NCBI RefSeq assembly: GCF_042100115.1
Contig: NC_091273.1
Location: 4,030,001-4,094,000, forward strand
DNA length: 64,000 bases
Direction of reading: 5' to 3'
Origin: Alternaria dauci
Lineage: Eukaryota > Ascomycota > Dothideomycetes > Pleosporales > Pleosporaceae
Shown here: in pieces, positions 12,890 through 23,637 of the stretch
How positions within the stretch are numbered: the first letter of the stretch is position 1
How the letters are laid out: each line of letters starts with the position of its first letter
Notes under the pieces: model-generated
The model's input: only the letters and a program-made list of their open reading frames with translations
What the model was told of the DNA's origin: nothing
Database searches by the model: none
Position numbers and translations under genes: made by a program

Positions 12890-15034
12890 TTACTCCAAGC
12901 TCGGCGCGGTACCACTCTGCCCTCGGCTCTTACTCCCCGCCCGACTCCCAACCCTCACCGGAACTCCGCCCCAACTGTCATTAAGATATGTCGCGTTGTC
13001 CTCGTCGAATCCGTTCGCGTACTCCTTCATGTTTTCACCGACACCACCCCATTGGTCATCGTTGCCATCATCAACACGAGCCTTCTGACTATTCCAGCTC
13101 TGTTCGCTGACGGCACGGCTGCCAGGCCAGATAGCTGCATCGTCAGGTCGACCGGAGTGGCGACTCAAATGGCTAGTCTGACTACGGCCCGCCCAACCTG
13201 CTTGACCGTCTTCCCAGCCTGTAGCGTGTGTATGCCTGCTGCTCCTGTGACTTGCACGAGTACCATGTCTACCATGACTTCGAGGAGCAGAGTGCATACT
13301 TGATACTCGGCTTTGACGACCAACAGACGCCCGCTCACTCCCTGTGTCTACCACACCGACCTCACTAGTTGATTTGATCCTCTCAAAACCATCCCACGTA
13401 ACTTCGCTCAGGGGACGTGTGGGGCTACCAAAACGTACAGACGTAGGACTGTTGGCGGTTCCATGAAAAGCAGAAGGCTCAACACCGGTCCAACTAGGAT
13501 TGTCAGTGGCTTGAGGTCTCTTGCTCCAGCTCCGTTCGCTCGAAGACTTGCTACCCACGTCTGCCCAGGTATGTGGGTGAGGTACGTTTGTAGGCGAGGT
13601 CCACGCCGACTCCCTGTCTTCTCTCTTGCTGTTCAAACTCTTCTCCTTGTTGATCTTGTCACCACCCCAATCTTGAGTCCCCCTGCTCTTTACGCTGCCG
13701 CCCCATCCAGCTGCGATACAGTCCTCCCCGTCTGACGGTATGTTGCTCGCATCTTCGACTGTAGGTGCTTTGTACGTCGCATGACTTTTCACTGAAGCAT
13801 TGTCCGAACCTTTCTTCGACTTTCGCGACTTGTTGCTCGCGCTAGTATGGGACGATCTTTGGCTCTCGTACGAGTGACTTGGACTCGGGACTTTCCATGC
13901 ACTTTCAAACTGCCCACCGTCCCAAGATGCATCTGCCTTGCTGTCTCCCTTGGCCGGCGACAACTCAGGAGACGACCATCTATCGGGTGGTGAACGCACA
14001 GGCGACGCTCTCTTCTTCTCGATCCAGGAGTTCGGCGCTGGAACGATGTCTTTATGACCCCGTGAGCGCGGTCTGACATATCTGAATCCCTCGCTGATGG
14101 CCTTGATTGGAGAATTCGGCACAATATGTTCGGAAGTGTCTCGTACGGACGCAGCTGGAGAAGCTACAGACCTAGCTCTGCCGAAGGGCCATCCGCTCGC
14201 TCCACCCGTCATCATGAAGTCCGTCGGTGAACCCAAGTCTTCGCCATCAAAGTCCAGATAGCCTTCTTCGTACTCGGATTCGGGGATGGGTGTAAGTGTT
14301 TTGGGTGGTGAGAGGTGAGAGCGACGAGACTTGCTGGATTTGTCATTCTTCTCTACGTCGCTCTTTTGTTTCTTGGTCTCTTTCGAGTGTTCTTTTGGCT
14401 GGCGGGAAGACGTGCGATGTGTCGGTGTAGAACGCGGAATCCAGTCTTTGATCGGAGAATCTGGTTCAACGACAGATGCTGCCTTGATCCAATGTTTTGG
14501 TTGCTCACTGACAGCCTTCTGTGGTCCAGAGTCAAACTCACCATCCTTGTCCACAATGATAACGCGACCATCGTCTGCTTTGATGACGAAAGTTCCCCAT
14601 TGCGGCGGCATAGGGATAGTCACTGTGTCCTTCGCTTTCTCTTGTTTCCCAGATTCCTCATCCTGACCGCCACCGCGATCCGTCCGCTTAACTTCGAGTC
14701 CGCCCAGTCCCCGTATCTTGTCCAAGTTCCGTTGTATGTCTCCGCTAATCGCCTTCTGCACGTCGTCACTCCACACGACCCCCGCACCGTCTTTGGGTTC
14801 CTTGCGTTTCTTCTGCTTGTAGAATCGTTTGTCGATTGGGCCAAAGCCTGGCGCTACTCCACGAGGGAGGTGCATATCCGCGCCGTCATCGATGAAACTG
14901 CCCGTGTAGGCTGAGGCGTCTGATTTGCTGCTAGCGATCCAATTCGCAACTTGACGCTGATCGAGACCGCGAGGTACGCGCTTGGTGAAGGATCCACCGT
15001 CATCGACAAAGGACTGGGGCGTGATGGCGCTCAT
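12890..15034 (-). CDS. Large disordered Trp/Gly-repeat protein, 714 aa
   Basis: Single exon with ATG at 15034 (MSAITPQSF); the frame is open about 100 codons further 5', so an upstream exon or earlier start is possible. Residues 1-75 form a compact, conserved-looking head (FTKRVPRGLDQRQVANWI). Near 155-175 is a short hydrophobic block (PPQWGTFVIKADDGRVIIVD). The rest is Ser/Arg/Asp-rich and apparently disordered. In the second half Trp recurs in small-residue or acidic context: AGWGGS, QDWGGD, TGWEDG, AGWAGR, DQWGGV, DSWGGV and others. Such GW/WG spacing is typical of Argonaute-hook proteins. There is no enzyme domain or membrane segment. Function unknown; the AGO-hook idea is inference. Confidence 0.72.
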   Translation of the reverse strand: MSAITPQSFVDDGGSFTKRVPRGLDQRQVANWIASSKSDASAYTGSFIDDGADMHLPRGVAPGFGPIDKRFYKQKKRKEPKDGAGVVWSDDVQKAISGDIQRNLDKIRGLGGLEVKRTDRGGGQDEESGKQEKAKDTVTIPMPPQWGTFVIKADDGRVIIVDKDGEFDSGPQKAVSEQPKHWIKAASVVEPDSPIKDWIPRSTPTHRTSSRQPKEHSKETKKQKSDVEKNDKSSKSRRSHLSPPKTLTPIPESEYEEGYLDFDGEDLGSPTDFMMTGGASGWPFGRARSVASPAASVRDTSEHIVPNSPIKAISEGFRYVRPRSRGHKDIVPAPNSWIEKKRASPVRSPPDRWSSPELSPAKGDSKADASWDGGQFESAWKVPSPSHSYESQRSSHTSASNKSRKSKKGSDNASVKSHATYKAPTVEDASNIPSDGEDCIAAGWGGSVKSRGTQDWGGDKINKEKSLNSKREDRESAWTSPTNVPHPHTWADVGSKSSSERSWSKRPQATDNPSWTGVEPSAFHGTANSPTSVRFGSPTRPLSEVTWDGFERIKSTSEVGVVDTGSERASVGRQSRVSSMHSAPRSHGRHGTRASHRSSRHTHATGWEDGQAGWAGRSQTSHLSRHSGRPDDAAIWPGSRAVSEQSWNSQKARVDDGNDDQWGGVGENMKEYANGFDEDNATYLNDSWGGVPVRVGSRAGSKSRGQSGTAPSLE

Positions 15035-15462
15035 GTTCGCACTATGGTCGTGTGATTGGAGCCCACTCGAATCCCGTTTAGGAGGCTCGTGGAAATATGT
15101 ATTACAGACAGAAGAACGGTTCCGCTTCGCTGACTTGCGGACTGCGGGGCGGATAAAGAAGCGCCGGTGCGGTGTGGTGGACTTTGAGTGCATCTCCGCA
15201 ACAGCAGAGCAGAAGTGAAGGTGAGCGACCTTTCGACCGCACTGCAAAATGACAACGACAAAACGACATGCTGACTGGCGAGACATGATGGCAAGACACA
15301 ATATACTCACACATGCTGAAAGCGTTGAAAACATTTACCGTGACACAACACCCGTGCTGCCAATTGCTAGGATATCTATGCGCACATCCAACAAACACCA
15401 ACATGCACCAGCACCGACCCTCCCACTGCCCTCGGCGCAAAGACAACAAACCAGACCACGTG
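15035..15462. other. Intergenic region between two minus-strand genes
   Basis: 428 bp containing the presumed promoter of the Trp/Gly-repeat gene. The upstream open frame continues into it to about 15334 without an ATG giving a better start. Confidence 0.35.
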
Positions 15463-16263
15463 CTAGAGTTTCGCCTTCTCCCGCTTCTTCTCTTCTTCCC
15501 ACTGCAACTGCACATTCCGCATCTTGTACCAGCTCAACATCGCAGCCAGCGCACCAAATAACGGGTTCACCCAAAGCAAGAAACTCCACCACCTCGGACT
15601 ATTACTCCTCACATCCTGCATGACCCTCTGAATCTCCTTCTCCAAATAGCTCCTGTCGTGATCATTCCAGACCACGACGCCATGACCCGGGCCTCTGCGC
15701 AAACAGCGCTCCGCCTTCTCGCGCACGTCGCCCTGACTCATAACGCGGTTCCGCGCATCCTCCTCGGTAAGATGCGAATCTCGGGCGCGCAGGCGTTGTA
15801 TTTGGATCGCGGGATCCGACACGCCGACGACGAGGATGGTGCCGCAGTAGCGTTCCCAGCCGCTCTCAAAGAGGAGAGGGACGTCTAGCACAACGGCCCA
15901 GTTGCCGCGCAGGTAGGCCCATATCATTTGTCTGTACATCTCCTTTCGTACGGCGGGATGAACGATGCTATTTAGCTTCTTTCGGTCGCGCTCCTTTTCT
16001 TCTCCGCTGCCAAAGACTCTCCGTCCCAGCGCTGGTCGGTTCAGCGGGCGTCCTTTGGGCGTCGCATCGGAGAGAAGCAGATCTGGTGTGGTAGGCAGGA
16101 AGTGCTCGACGATGGCTTTATAACCTGGAGTCCCGGGCTCGACGACTTGCCGCGCGATCAAGTCGGCGTCTACGATGGGGAGAGAGTAGGGCGGCTTGGA
16201 GAGAATGGACGAGACGGTCGATTTGCCCGTTGCGATGGAGCCTGTAAGGCCGAGGAGGAGCAT
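15463..16263 (-). CDS. cab5: Dephospho-CoA kinase
   Basis: Intronless, 266 residues. The Walker A motif GSIATGKS is at residues 8-15, followed by DADLIAR, the LNSIVHPAVR segment and the DVPLLFE motif, which together define the CoaE/Cab5 family. The enzyme phosphorylates the 3'-hydroxyl of the ribose in dephospho-CoA using ATP, the last step of coenzyme A synthesis. A C-terminal hydrophobic helix (about 228-247, WWSFLLWVNPLFGALAAML) followed by a basic tail suggests membrane anchoring, a feature of eukaryotic relatives that is consistent with attachment to mitochondrial or other membranes. Length matches fungal Cab5. Transcribed away from hat2, which lies upstream on the same strand. Confidence 0.93.
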   Translation of the reverse strand: MLLLGLTGSIATGKSTVSSILSKPPYSLPIVDADLIARQVVEPGTPGYKAIVEHFLPTTPDLLLSDATPKGRPLNRPALGRRVFGSGEEKERDRKKLNSIVHPAVRKEMYRQMIWAYLRGNWAVVLDVPLLFESGWERYCGTILVVGVSDPAIQIQRLRARDSHLTEEDARNRVMSQGDVREKAERCLRRGPGHGVVVWNDHDRSYLEKEIQRVMQDVRSNSPRWWSFLLWVNPLFGALAAMLSWYKMRNVQLQWEEEKKREKAKL

Positions 16264-16607
16264 GGCGGATCACTTCGTGTGAAGCTGGTGTTTCGACAGA
16301 GAAGAGTAGATTTGACAGATGCAAGCCCAGATTCGACGTCTGAGCTGGTCATGTGGACTTCACATGGCCGGTGCTTGAGGGATGGGATGACGATTGCGGG
16401 GAGCTGGGAGCTCGTACCTCGGAGGTGAGCATGGACCCCTTGGTAATCGCCCACCCGACAGCACTACGAAGCTTTCATATTCACTCAAACGATGGTGGGT
16501 TGAACTAGATACGTTTTGATTCATGTGTTCACGCGACTGGAATCGCAAATATTCAAAAGGATATCACCAAGCCGTTGCGCCCAACACCGTTCTTGTTTTC
16601 TTCCTTA
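16264..16607. other. Intergenic region between cab5 and hat2
   Basis: 344 bp, presumed cab5 promoter and hat2 3' region. If the last hat2 exon is not used, the non-coding stretch extends to 16854. Confidence 0.35.
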
Positions 16608-18394
16608 TTATGGAGAGGGCGGAGTAGGGGGCAAAGATAGAGTCCTCTCGCTATCATCAGAACCAGCAGCGACCTCTGCCACTGGCTCTGCTGCCCCTTT
16701 TTCGGGTATAGGGCTTTCAGGTACAGAACTCAGAGGCGAAGAAGATGGCTTCTGAACGTCGAAGGCCGGTACGATCGGGACAACAACCGCTACCTTAGCC
16801 TAGAAGAGCCCTCAGGTTAGCCATCTCAAAAGGAAGATACACAGTGGAGGGAACTCAGTCTGAGACGTCTCCATGGTTCACAGTCTTCTTGATTGGCTCG
16901 ACCAGTTTGCGCGCGGGGCGAAAGATTTGCAGCTGGTTATCCTCGGCGGCGCCCATCATAAGCCATGGGTCGTTCTTGTTCCAGTCAAAGTCGCAGATTC
17001 GGTTGGTGAAACCACCGTGCATGAACAGTCTATTACATGTTAGTACGTGACTTGAGATTACGTTCGCGGTGACTTACAGCTCAGGGGGGCCGTCTTCTGC
17101 CTCCTCAGCCGTCTGTTCGGAACCGATCCTGCTGAGATCCCACATGCAGATGCGGCGATCATAACTGGAACTGGCAAGGATGGCAGCATCTTGCGGGTGC
17201 CATTGCAGACCAATGACGTCCGAGGAGTGGTTTTGCAAGCTGTGAAGCTTCTTGTCGAAATTCCTCATGTCCCAGATTCCGACTGACTTGTCGGCCGAAC
17301 CTGTCGCGAATGTCCCTTCAAACTCGGGATGGAACGAGATGCAGTTGACCGCGTCCTCATGGGCCTCCTTCCTGTACAGCGCCTTTTTGTGTGTTTCCAT
17401 ACGAGTATCGATGACTTGCCAGGTAAGATCGTCGGACGCGGTGCCGATGAGGAAGTTGTGGATCGGGTGGTATTGGACGTCGTTGACCGTTGCGCTGTGA
17501 ACGTTGTATGTCGCCGTCGGGCTAATGGTCTTGTTGCTCTTGGAGAAGCCACTCTTGATATCCCAAGTCTTGACCGTGGTATCTTCATTACCCGTCACCA
17601 AGTGTCCCTCTTTCAAGGGACTCCAGCTCAACCCGAATCCCTCCTTGCTATGGCCTACAAGCTCGGCCTCGAACTTGATTGTATCATCCTTGGGCTGCAG
17701 CGGGTGCTTGGTGCGGTCGAAGATGAGCACCTTGCCGTCCACGCAGAGCGATGCTATGATGTCAGGATTCTGAGGCTGGTAGCGCGCCTTATTGACCTCG
17801 CCGGGGTGGTTGATCTTCTGCACAATCTTGAAGTCAAAGGGTCGCTTCGCGTTGCCATGGCCGCCGATTTCTCCGCGCTCTTCGTTGAGCTCTGACAAGT
17901 CTGGAACACGGAAGTCGGGTATCTCGCAGTGGGCGATTTGGAGGTAGTTTTGCGCTTGGTTCGACGTGTGGGTTCCAAGAATGACGCGGTGCTGGCTCAT
18001 GTTGGTGCCTTCTACGGGCTTCTTGTCAGGAAGCCACTGTGTAGTGAGCGTAGGCCATTCGAGCGCGCGGCCATACAGCATGTCGTATAGAAAGACGCTG
18101 TTCTTCTTCCATATCTTGTACTCTTCGTTGATGAGCTTCTGCTCCGTCTGCTCTTGGTCGTCCATCTCGCGGGAATCGAGAGCGTCTGTCGTGGTAGCGT
18201 TAGAACAAGGTTCCAGAGAATGCAAAGAGTGTCGCGGCGTGAGCGATTGCGCATGTCCGGTAGCGGGCTGGCGTGCCATGTGCCGACTGTGTCGGTGTGA
18301 TGTATAGAGTAAAGCTCGCCTTTGGCTGATACGACAATGTCGCAAAACAAACCCGCGACAGATAAAACGACTTACCGCTCATATTCTCGTCCAT
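16608..18394 (-). CDS. hat2: Hat2/RBBP4-type WD40 histone-binding protein
   Basis: Exons 18394-18376, 18185-17078 and 17029-16867, with a probable last exon 16799-16608. Introns are 190, 48 and 67 nt; the first ends with TTCTAAC before the acceptor. The N-terminal helix region (INEEYKIWKKNSVFLYD and WPTLT) and six to seven WD repeats (HPLQPKD, GHSKEGFGL, GNEDTTVKTWD, HSATVNDVQYHP, GSADKSVGIWD, SSYDRRICMWD) define the RBBP4/RBBP7 family. These proteins bind histone H3/H4 and serve in the type B histone acetyltransferase and several chromatin complexes. Without the last exon the protein ends at 16855 with 433 residues, the normal family length; with it there are 493, adding a Pro/Ser/Glu-rich tail. 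The last intron has a good branch point (GCTAAC) and acceptor but a weak donor. Confidence 0.9.
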
Positions 18395-18778
18395 GGTGAT
18401 GGCAGAATTGTGCTGAGATTCAAGGGCGTGGGGAGATGTATGCAATCTTGAAGTGTGATGCGCAGAAGCTACGGCGCACGACGCGCTCCCAAAGTTCGCG
18501 TTTGGACCAACCCCGATGTCGATCCCTTAGCGCCCCACTTGCTTGGCAGTCGCCGCCCGATATCCATTGCGTCTACGACCAGGACTGCGACTCTTTGAAG
18601 ACCCCAGCGTCGAGAACCAACACCCCATACTCTCTCCCTCGCCCTCTCGCCTCAGCGCCTTTGCGCGCCTCTCTCGCTGCCATCTTCCCCTTTGTCGCCC
18701 ACTTTACTGCGACTCTCACCCCCCCCACTCGTACACAATTTAGAGCCTATCCTCAGCCATTCCTACGCAGTAGCAGCC
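18395..18778. promoter_or_regulatory. Shared divergent promoter of hat2 and xrn1
   Basis: 384 bp separates the two ATGs. The xrn1 side (about 18620-18760) is strongly pyrimidine-rich on the plus strand (CTCTCCCTCGCCCTCTCGCC and a run of C), a common feature of fungal core promoters near the transcription start. No clear TATA box. Confidence 0.5.
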
Positions 18779-21700
18779 ATGGGTGTCCCAAAGTTCTTTC
18801 GATGGATGTCCGAAAGGTATCCGGGCATATCGCAGCTCATCGCTGAGAACCGCATTCCCGAATTCGACTGTCTCTACGTAAGTCCTCTTGTGTCGCATTG
18901 GATGCGCATAGTTAGCTGACAGCCACAGCTCGACATGAACGGTATTATCCACAACTGCACCCACAACGATTCCGACAGCGTCACCGCGCGCAAGTCCGAA
19001 GACCAGATGTTCATTTCCATCTTCAACTACATCGAGCATTTGTTTGGCAAGATTAAGCCCAAGCAGCTCTTCTTCATGGCCATCGACGGTGTCGCCCCGC
19101 GCGCCAAGATGAACCAGCAGCGTGCGCGACGCTTCCGAACCGCTCTTGATACTGAAAAGGCTCGGGAGAAGGCTATCCGCGAAGGCGTAGAGATGCCGAC
19201 CGAGGAAGCGTTCGACAGCAATTGCATTACGCCAGGCACTGCCTTCATGGCGAAGCTCACGCAGCAGCTCAAGTACTTCATCAACAAGAAGGTCTCCGAG
19301 GACATAGACTGGCAGGGCGTGGAAGTCGTGCTGTCTGGTCACGAGGTCCCCGGAGAGGGAGAACACAAGGTCATGGAGTACATCCGTCAGGCCAAGGCAC
19401 AGCCGGGGTACGACCCGAACCGCCGCCACTGCCTGTACGGTCTCGATGCCGACCTCATCATGTTGGGTCTGCTCAGCCACGACCCCCACTTCAGCTTGCT
19501 GCGAGAAGAGGTGACGTTTGGCCGTCAGAGCCAAACCAAGTCCAAGGAGTTGGAACACCAAAACTTCTACCTTATGCATCTTAGCATTGTTCGAGAATAC
19601 CTGGAGCTTGAGTTCCAGGAGCTGGAAGAGCCCGGTGCTCTCAGCTTCCCATTCGACATGGAGCGTGTTATTGACGATTTCATTCTTATGGCTTTCTTTG
19701 TTGGTAACGATTTCCTTCCTAATCTTCCGCATTTGCATATCAACGAGGGCGCCTTGGCCCTCATGTTCAACGTCTACAAGACTGTCCTACCCAAGGGTAA
19801 AGGATACATCAACGAGGAGGGTGTCATCAACATGGAGCGCTTGGCTATCTTGTTGGATGAACTCTCAAACATCGAATACCGTCACTTTGAATCAGAGAAT
19901 GCCGATGCTGCTTGGTTCAAGGGCAAGAAGCTTGGAAAGGAGGATGTAATGGCCAAAACGGCGAAACGAGGCACGGTTGTCATGACTACGCAGCAGAAGG
20001 AACTGTTCTCCAAGGTCAAGAGCTGGCTGGGTAATTACATGGAAAAGAAAGACCAAGCCCCGTTGGACCTTCCAGTATCTCTCAACGCAGAGGACCGAAA
20101 GTTCGTCCAGGAGCTGGCTGACAAGCTGCATCTCCCCTGGAAGACCGTCCAAAATGACGACGGCGATCGTCACATTCAGGTTACACCTCCACCTAAGCTA
20201 GTTGAAGGCGACTCGGATGAAGAGGATGAGATGGATGACGAATCCACGAAAGCGATTGTACGCGTTGTACAAAAGTACGAACAGGCAAAGATTGTTGACA
20301 TCTCGCCTGAGGACGCCCAATCGGAGATGCAGAAGAAATACGACGAGAAGTTTGACGCATGGAAGAATGACTACTACAAGAGCAAGTTCGACTGGGACCG
20401 CAGCAATGAGGAGGAGCTCCGCAAACTGACAGAGAACTACGTCCAAGGATTGCAGTGGGTTCTCTTTTACTACTACCGTGGAGTAGCGTCATGGCCATGG
20501 TATTATGGCTACCACTACTCGCCTATGATTTCCGATGTCAAGCGAGGTCTGAAGGCGGACATCAACTTCAAACTTGGACAGCCGTTCAAGCCGTTCCAGC
20601 AATTGATGGGTGTCCTGCCTGACCGCAGTAAGAGCATCGTACCAAAAGCCTACCATCCCCTCATGACGAGTGAGGACTCTCCGATCATCGACTTCTATCC
20701 CCGAGACTTTACTCTCGACATGAACGGAAAGAAGCAGGACTGGGAAGCTGTCGTCAAGATTCCATTCATCGAGGAAGATCGTCTGCTCAAGGCCATGGCA
20801 ACCAAGGAAAAGGATCTGACGCCAGACGAGAAGCAGCGCAATTCATTTGGTGTTTCGTTAAAGTTCACTTACGCTAAAGATTTGGATTTCGTCTACCAGT
20901 CATCTCTGCCAGGTGTATTCCCGGACCTTCCCCACTGCAAGTGCATTGAGAACATATTCGATCTGCCTACTATGGACGGACTGGAATACTACATTGGCCT
21001 TATGGACGGCGTCAAACTAGGTGCTGAGGCATTGGCCGGCTTTCCCAGCTTGAAGACTTTGCCGTTTCATGGCAAGCTTGAGTTTGCAGGCGTTAATGTG
21101 TTCCAACAAGACAGCCGCAACGAGAGCATGGTCATTACACTGCTAGACACGGAGCCACGCCAGTCTGTCTCGCACGCACAAGCAAAACTCGGCAAGGCAG
21201 TTCATGTTGGCTACCCATTCTTGCATGAAGCAAAGGTAGTAAAGGTATCGGACGAATTGTTCGATTACGTTCTGCCGGAGAGCGGCGATTCTCCTGCGCC
21301 TGTTGCTATTCCCCATGGACCGCAAGAGATTTCCAACTGGAAGAAGACCGCGAACCGCATCGAAAGTCAATACAGCAAGCGTCTCGGTATCAATATCGGA
21401 GAGATTGAGTCACTCGTGCACGTAGAAATGCTCAAGGGACTCAGGAAGACCGACGAAGGCGCTACTACCAAGGAGTACGGTGAGGTAGCCGGGCTACAAG
21501 CGGAGTATGCGACGCAAACAGTCGTAGACGACGTTATCAGCGAAGATCCTCGCTTCATAGAGAAAGAGGCGCTTTCTATTGAAGAAGAGTTCCCTGAGGG
21601 GGCTCGAGCGTTCTACCTCGGAGACTACGCCTACGGTCGTCCCTTGCAAGTGATGGGCCATGCCGACAATAAGGCTACAATCATGGTCGCCAAGCTAAAG

Positions 21701-23149
21701 AAGCAAGAGCCACCCTTTGGACGTGAAGTTGTCAGCATGGCAGAAAGGGCTACGCCCTATATTCCATCCTACGTTGTGGCAAGACAGCTGAACATGCCAC
21801 CGCTTGCATTGTCAAAGCTCACGTCCTCATTCAATGTCAACTCCAGCGGTCTCAAGCTCAACCTCGGTCTGAATCTCAAGTTCGAAGCGAAGAAGCTCAA
21901 GGTGTTGGGCTACTCTCGCAAGTCAGCCAACGGATGGGAGTATAGCCAGAAGGCCATGGAACTCTTGGCTCAGTACATGATCAAGTTCCCAGAGTTCGTC
22001 GCCGCCATTATCAACAATCCGACAGGTGATGGCTGGGAAGACACGGACTTTTATCCTCCCGAAGTTGCGAAGCAGAAGGTCAAGGAGATTGGAGCCTGGC
22101 TCAAGAGTGTCCAGACAAAGAACTTTGAGAAGGTACCCTTGGACGCTGAGCAGCTCGACTCGGACACAGTCAAGCTCATCGAGGCAGCCGCTGATGCCAA
22201 CTTTCCACTCACCCAAGATGTTGAGCCCAAGACCGTCACGAAGGTGCCCCGTGTGGCTCTGCTGAAGCCTTCTGATGCAGAGCAACGATTGGGACACCAG
22301 AACTTCAGTATTGGCGATCGCATTGTCTATGTTCAAGATTCTGGAAGGGTCCCTATCGGATCGTCAGGTACCGTTGTTGGCAAAACCCGCACTGCGCGTG
22401 TTCTCTTGCTCGATGTTGTATTCGATGCTACCTTTATGAGCGGTACATCTCTTGGCGACCGTTGCTCTCCGTTCAGAGGATCTACTGTGCCAGCCACTGC
22501 CGTTTTGAACATGACGGATCAGCAGGTCGTGCATTATTCCAGTGCTGCTGCCGCCAGGCGTCCACAACAAGCACCCACTTCGTACAGCATGCCTCGCTTC
22601 GGTGCTCCTGGAGGCCCTGGGCTAGTTCCAGCGGGTACGCCACCACCTCTGCGTGGTTCATACCGAGGAGCTTTCGGAGGTGTGAATGGACGTGGCGGAG
22701 GCATGGCACCACGTCAAAGCTCTGGACCGCAGCAAGGACAGCAGCAGACGCTACCGATTCATGGCGGACCACCTCGTGGTGGTCGTGGCGGCCGGGGCGG
22801 AATCGCTCCCCGTGGTGGACAAGCAAATGGCCACGCGTCTCAAGAGCAGAGCCAAACTCCCAACGGTAACAACGCTCGCGGCAACCTGCGAGGCGGCTCT
22901 GCTGATTTTGTTCCGCGTGGACGAGGAGGGGGTCACAAAGGCCGGGGAGGCTTCACCGTCATTGACAACACTGATCCCACGGAAGGAGTTGTGCCCAACA
23001 ACCCGAACTTCCAGCCGCGCAACTACTCGAACGTACCACCGCCGGCAAATCTAGACGGTGGACGAGGTGGCAGAGGACGAGGCCGTGGTCGTGGCGGCTT
23101 CCGTGGACGCGGAGGACCGCGGGGCGGCGCACCACCTGCTGCCCAGTAG
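18779..23149 (+). CDS. xrn1: 5'-3' exoribonuclease 1 (Xrn1)
   Basis: Two exons: 18779-18877 and 18929-23149 (intron 51 nt), 1439 residues. The start MGVPKFFRWMSERYP and the LDMN motif place the metal ligands Asp35 and Asp86 exactly where Xrn1 has them. Further catalytic motifs are PGEGEHK, YGLDADLIML and FFVGNDFLP. The middle part carries the Xrn1-specific D1-D4 and SH3-like regions (for example GHQNFSIGDRIVYVQDSG), which distinguishes it from the nuclear Rat1. The last 200 residues are Gln/Pro/Gly-rich with many RGG repeats. Xrn1 degrades decapped, 5'-monophosphorylated mRNA in the cytoplasm and buffers transcription. The intron falls between the first two conserved motifs. A very confident call. 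Confidence 0.97.
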
Positions 23150-23637
23150 ACGCTTCCTCGCAGTACATGTCAACTTGAATTTCGGATTGTTTGAGCGTTT
23201 CACAAAGCATGTTAGCGTGGCGTTGCGGCGTTCAGCTCGAACATGACCTGGGAAATGCATAGATGATACCCGTAGATACACGGTTGAATAGAGCGCAAGA
23301 TGATTTAGGGGAAGATGGTGTAGGATAGCTAGTGCGCAGGTAGATGGCCATGTCAGACGGCCTGTAGCGATTGAAAATAAAACACCACGTATAGCGATCA
23401 CATATGGCAGTCTTCAATCGTGCAAGGCCAGATGCTAACCGTGGAGATGCTGTACTAGGGTGGAATGGGTGGACCCTGGTTTCGTAGGGCTGAGCTCCGA
23501 CCTCCGCGCGACAGTCCAGATACGTGTTAGGACCAGGGAAAGCTAAACGCCCACGCCCGCTTGCAACGAGCTTCTCTTCCTCTTCTAGCCGACAAACGTT
23601 CAAAGATAGGGCTCTGCGCTCATCTTCCACCTCTACA
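23150..23637. other. Intergenic region between xrn1 and spc3
   Basis: 488 bp between two plus-strand genes. A minus-strand frame crossing it (23232-23786) has no recognisable content and overlaps the spc3 start. Confidence 0.35.

Noticed and set aside
18740..19738. 332-codon minus-strand frame over the xrn1 5' end
   Set aside because: It covers the conserved xrn1 catalytic motifs on the other strand; antisense shadow.
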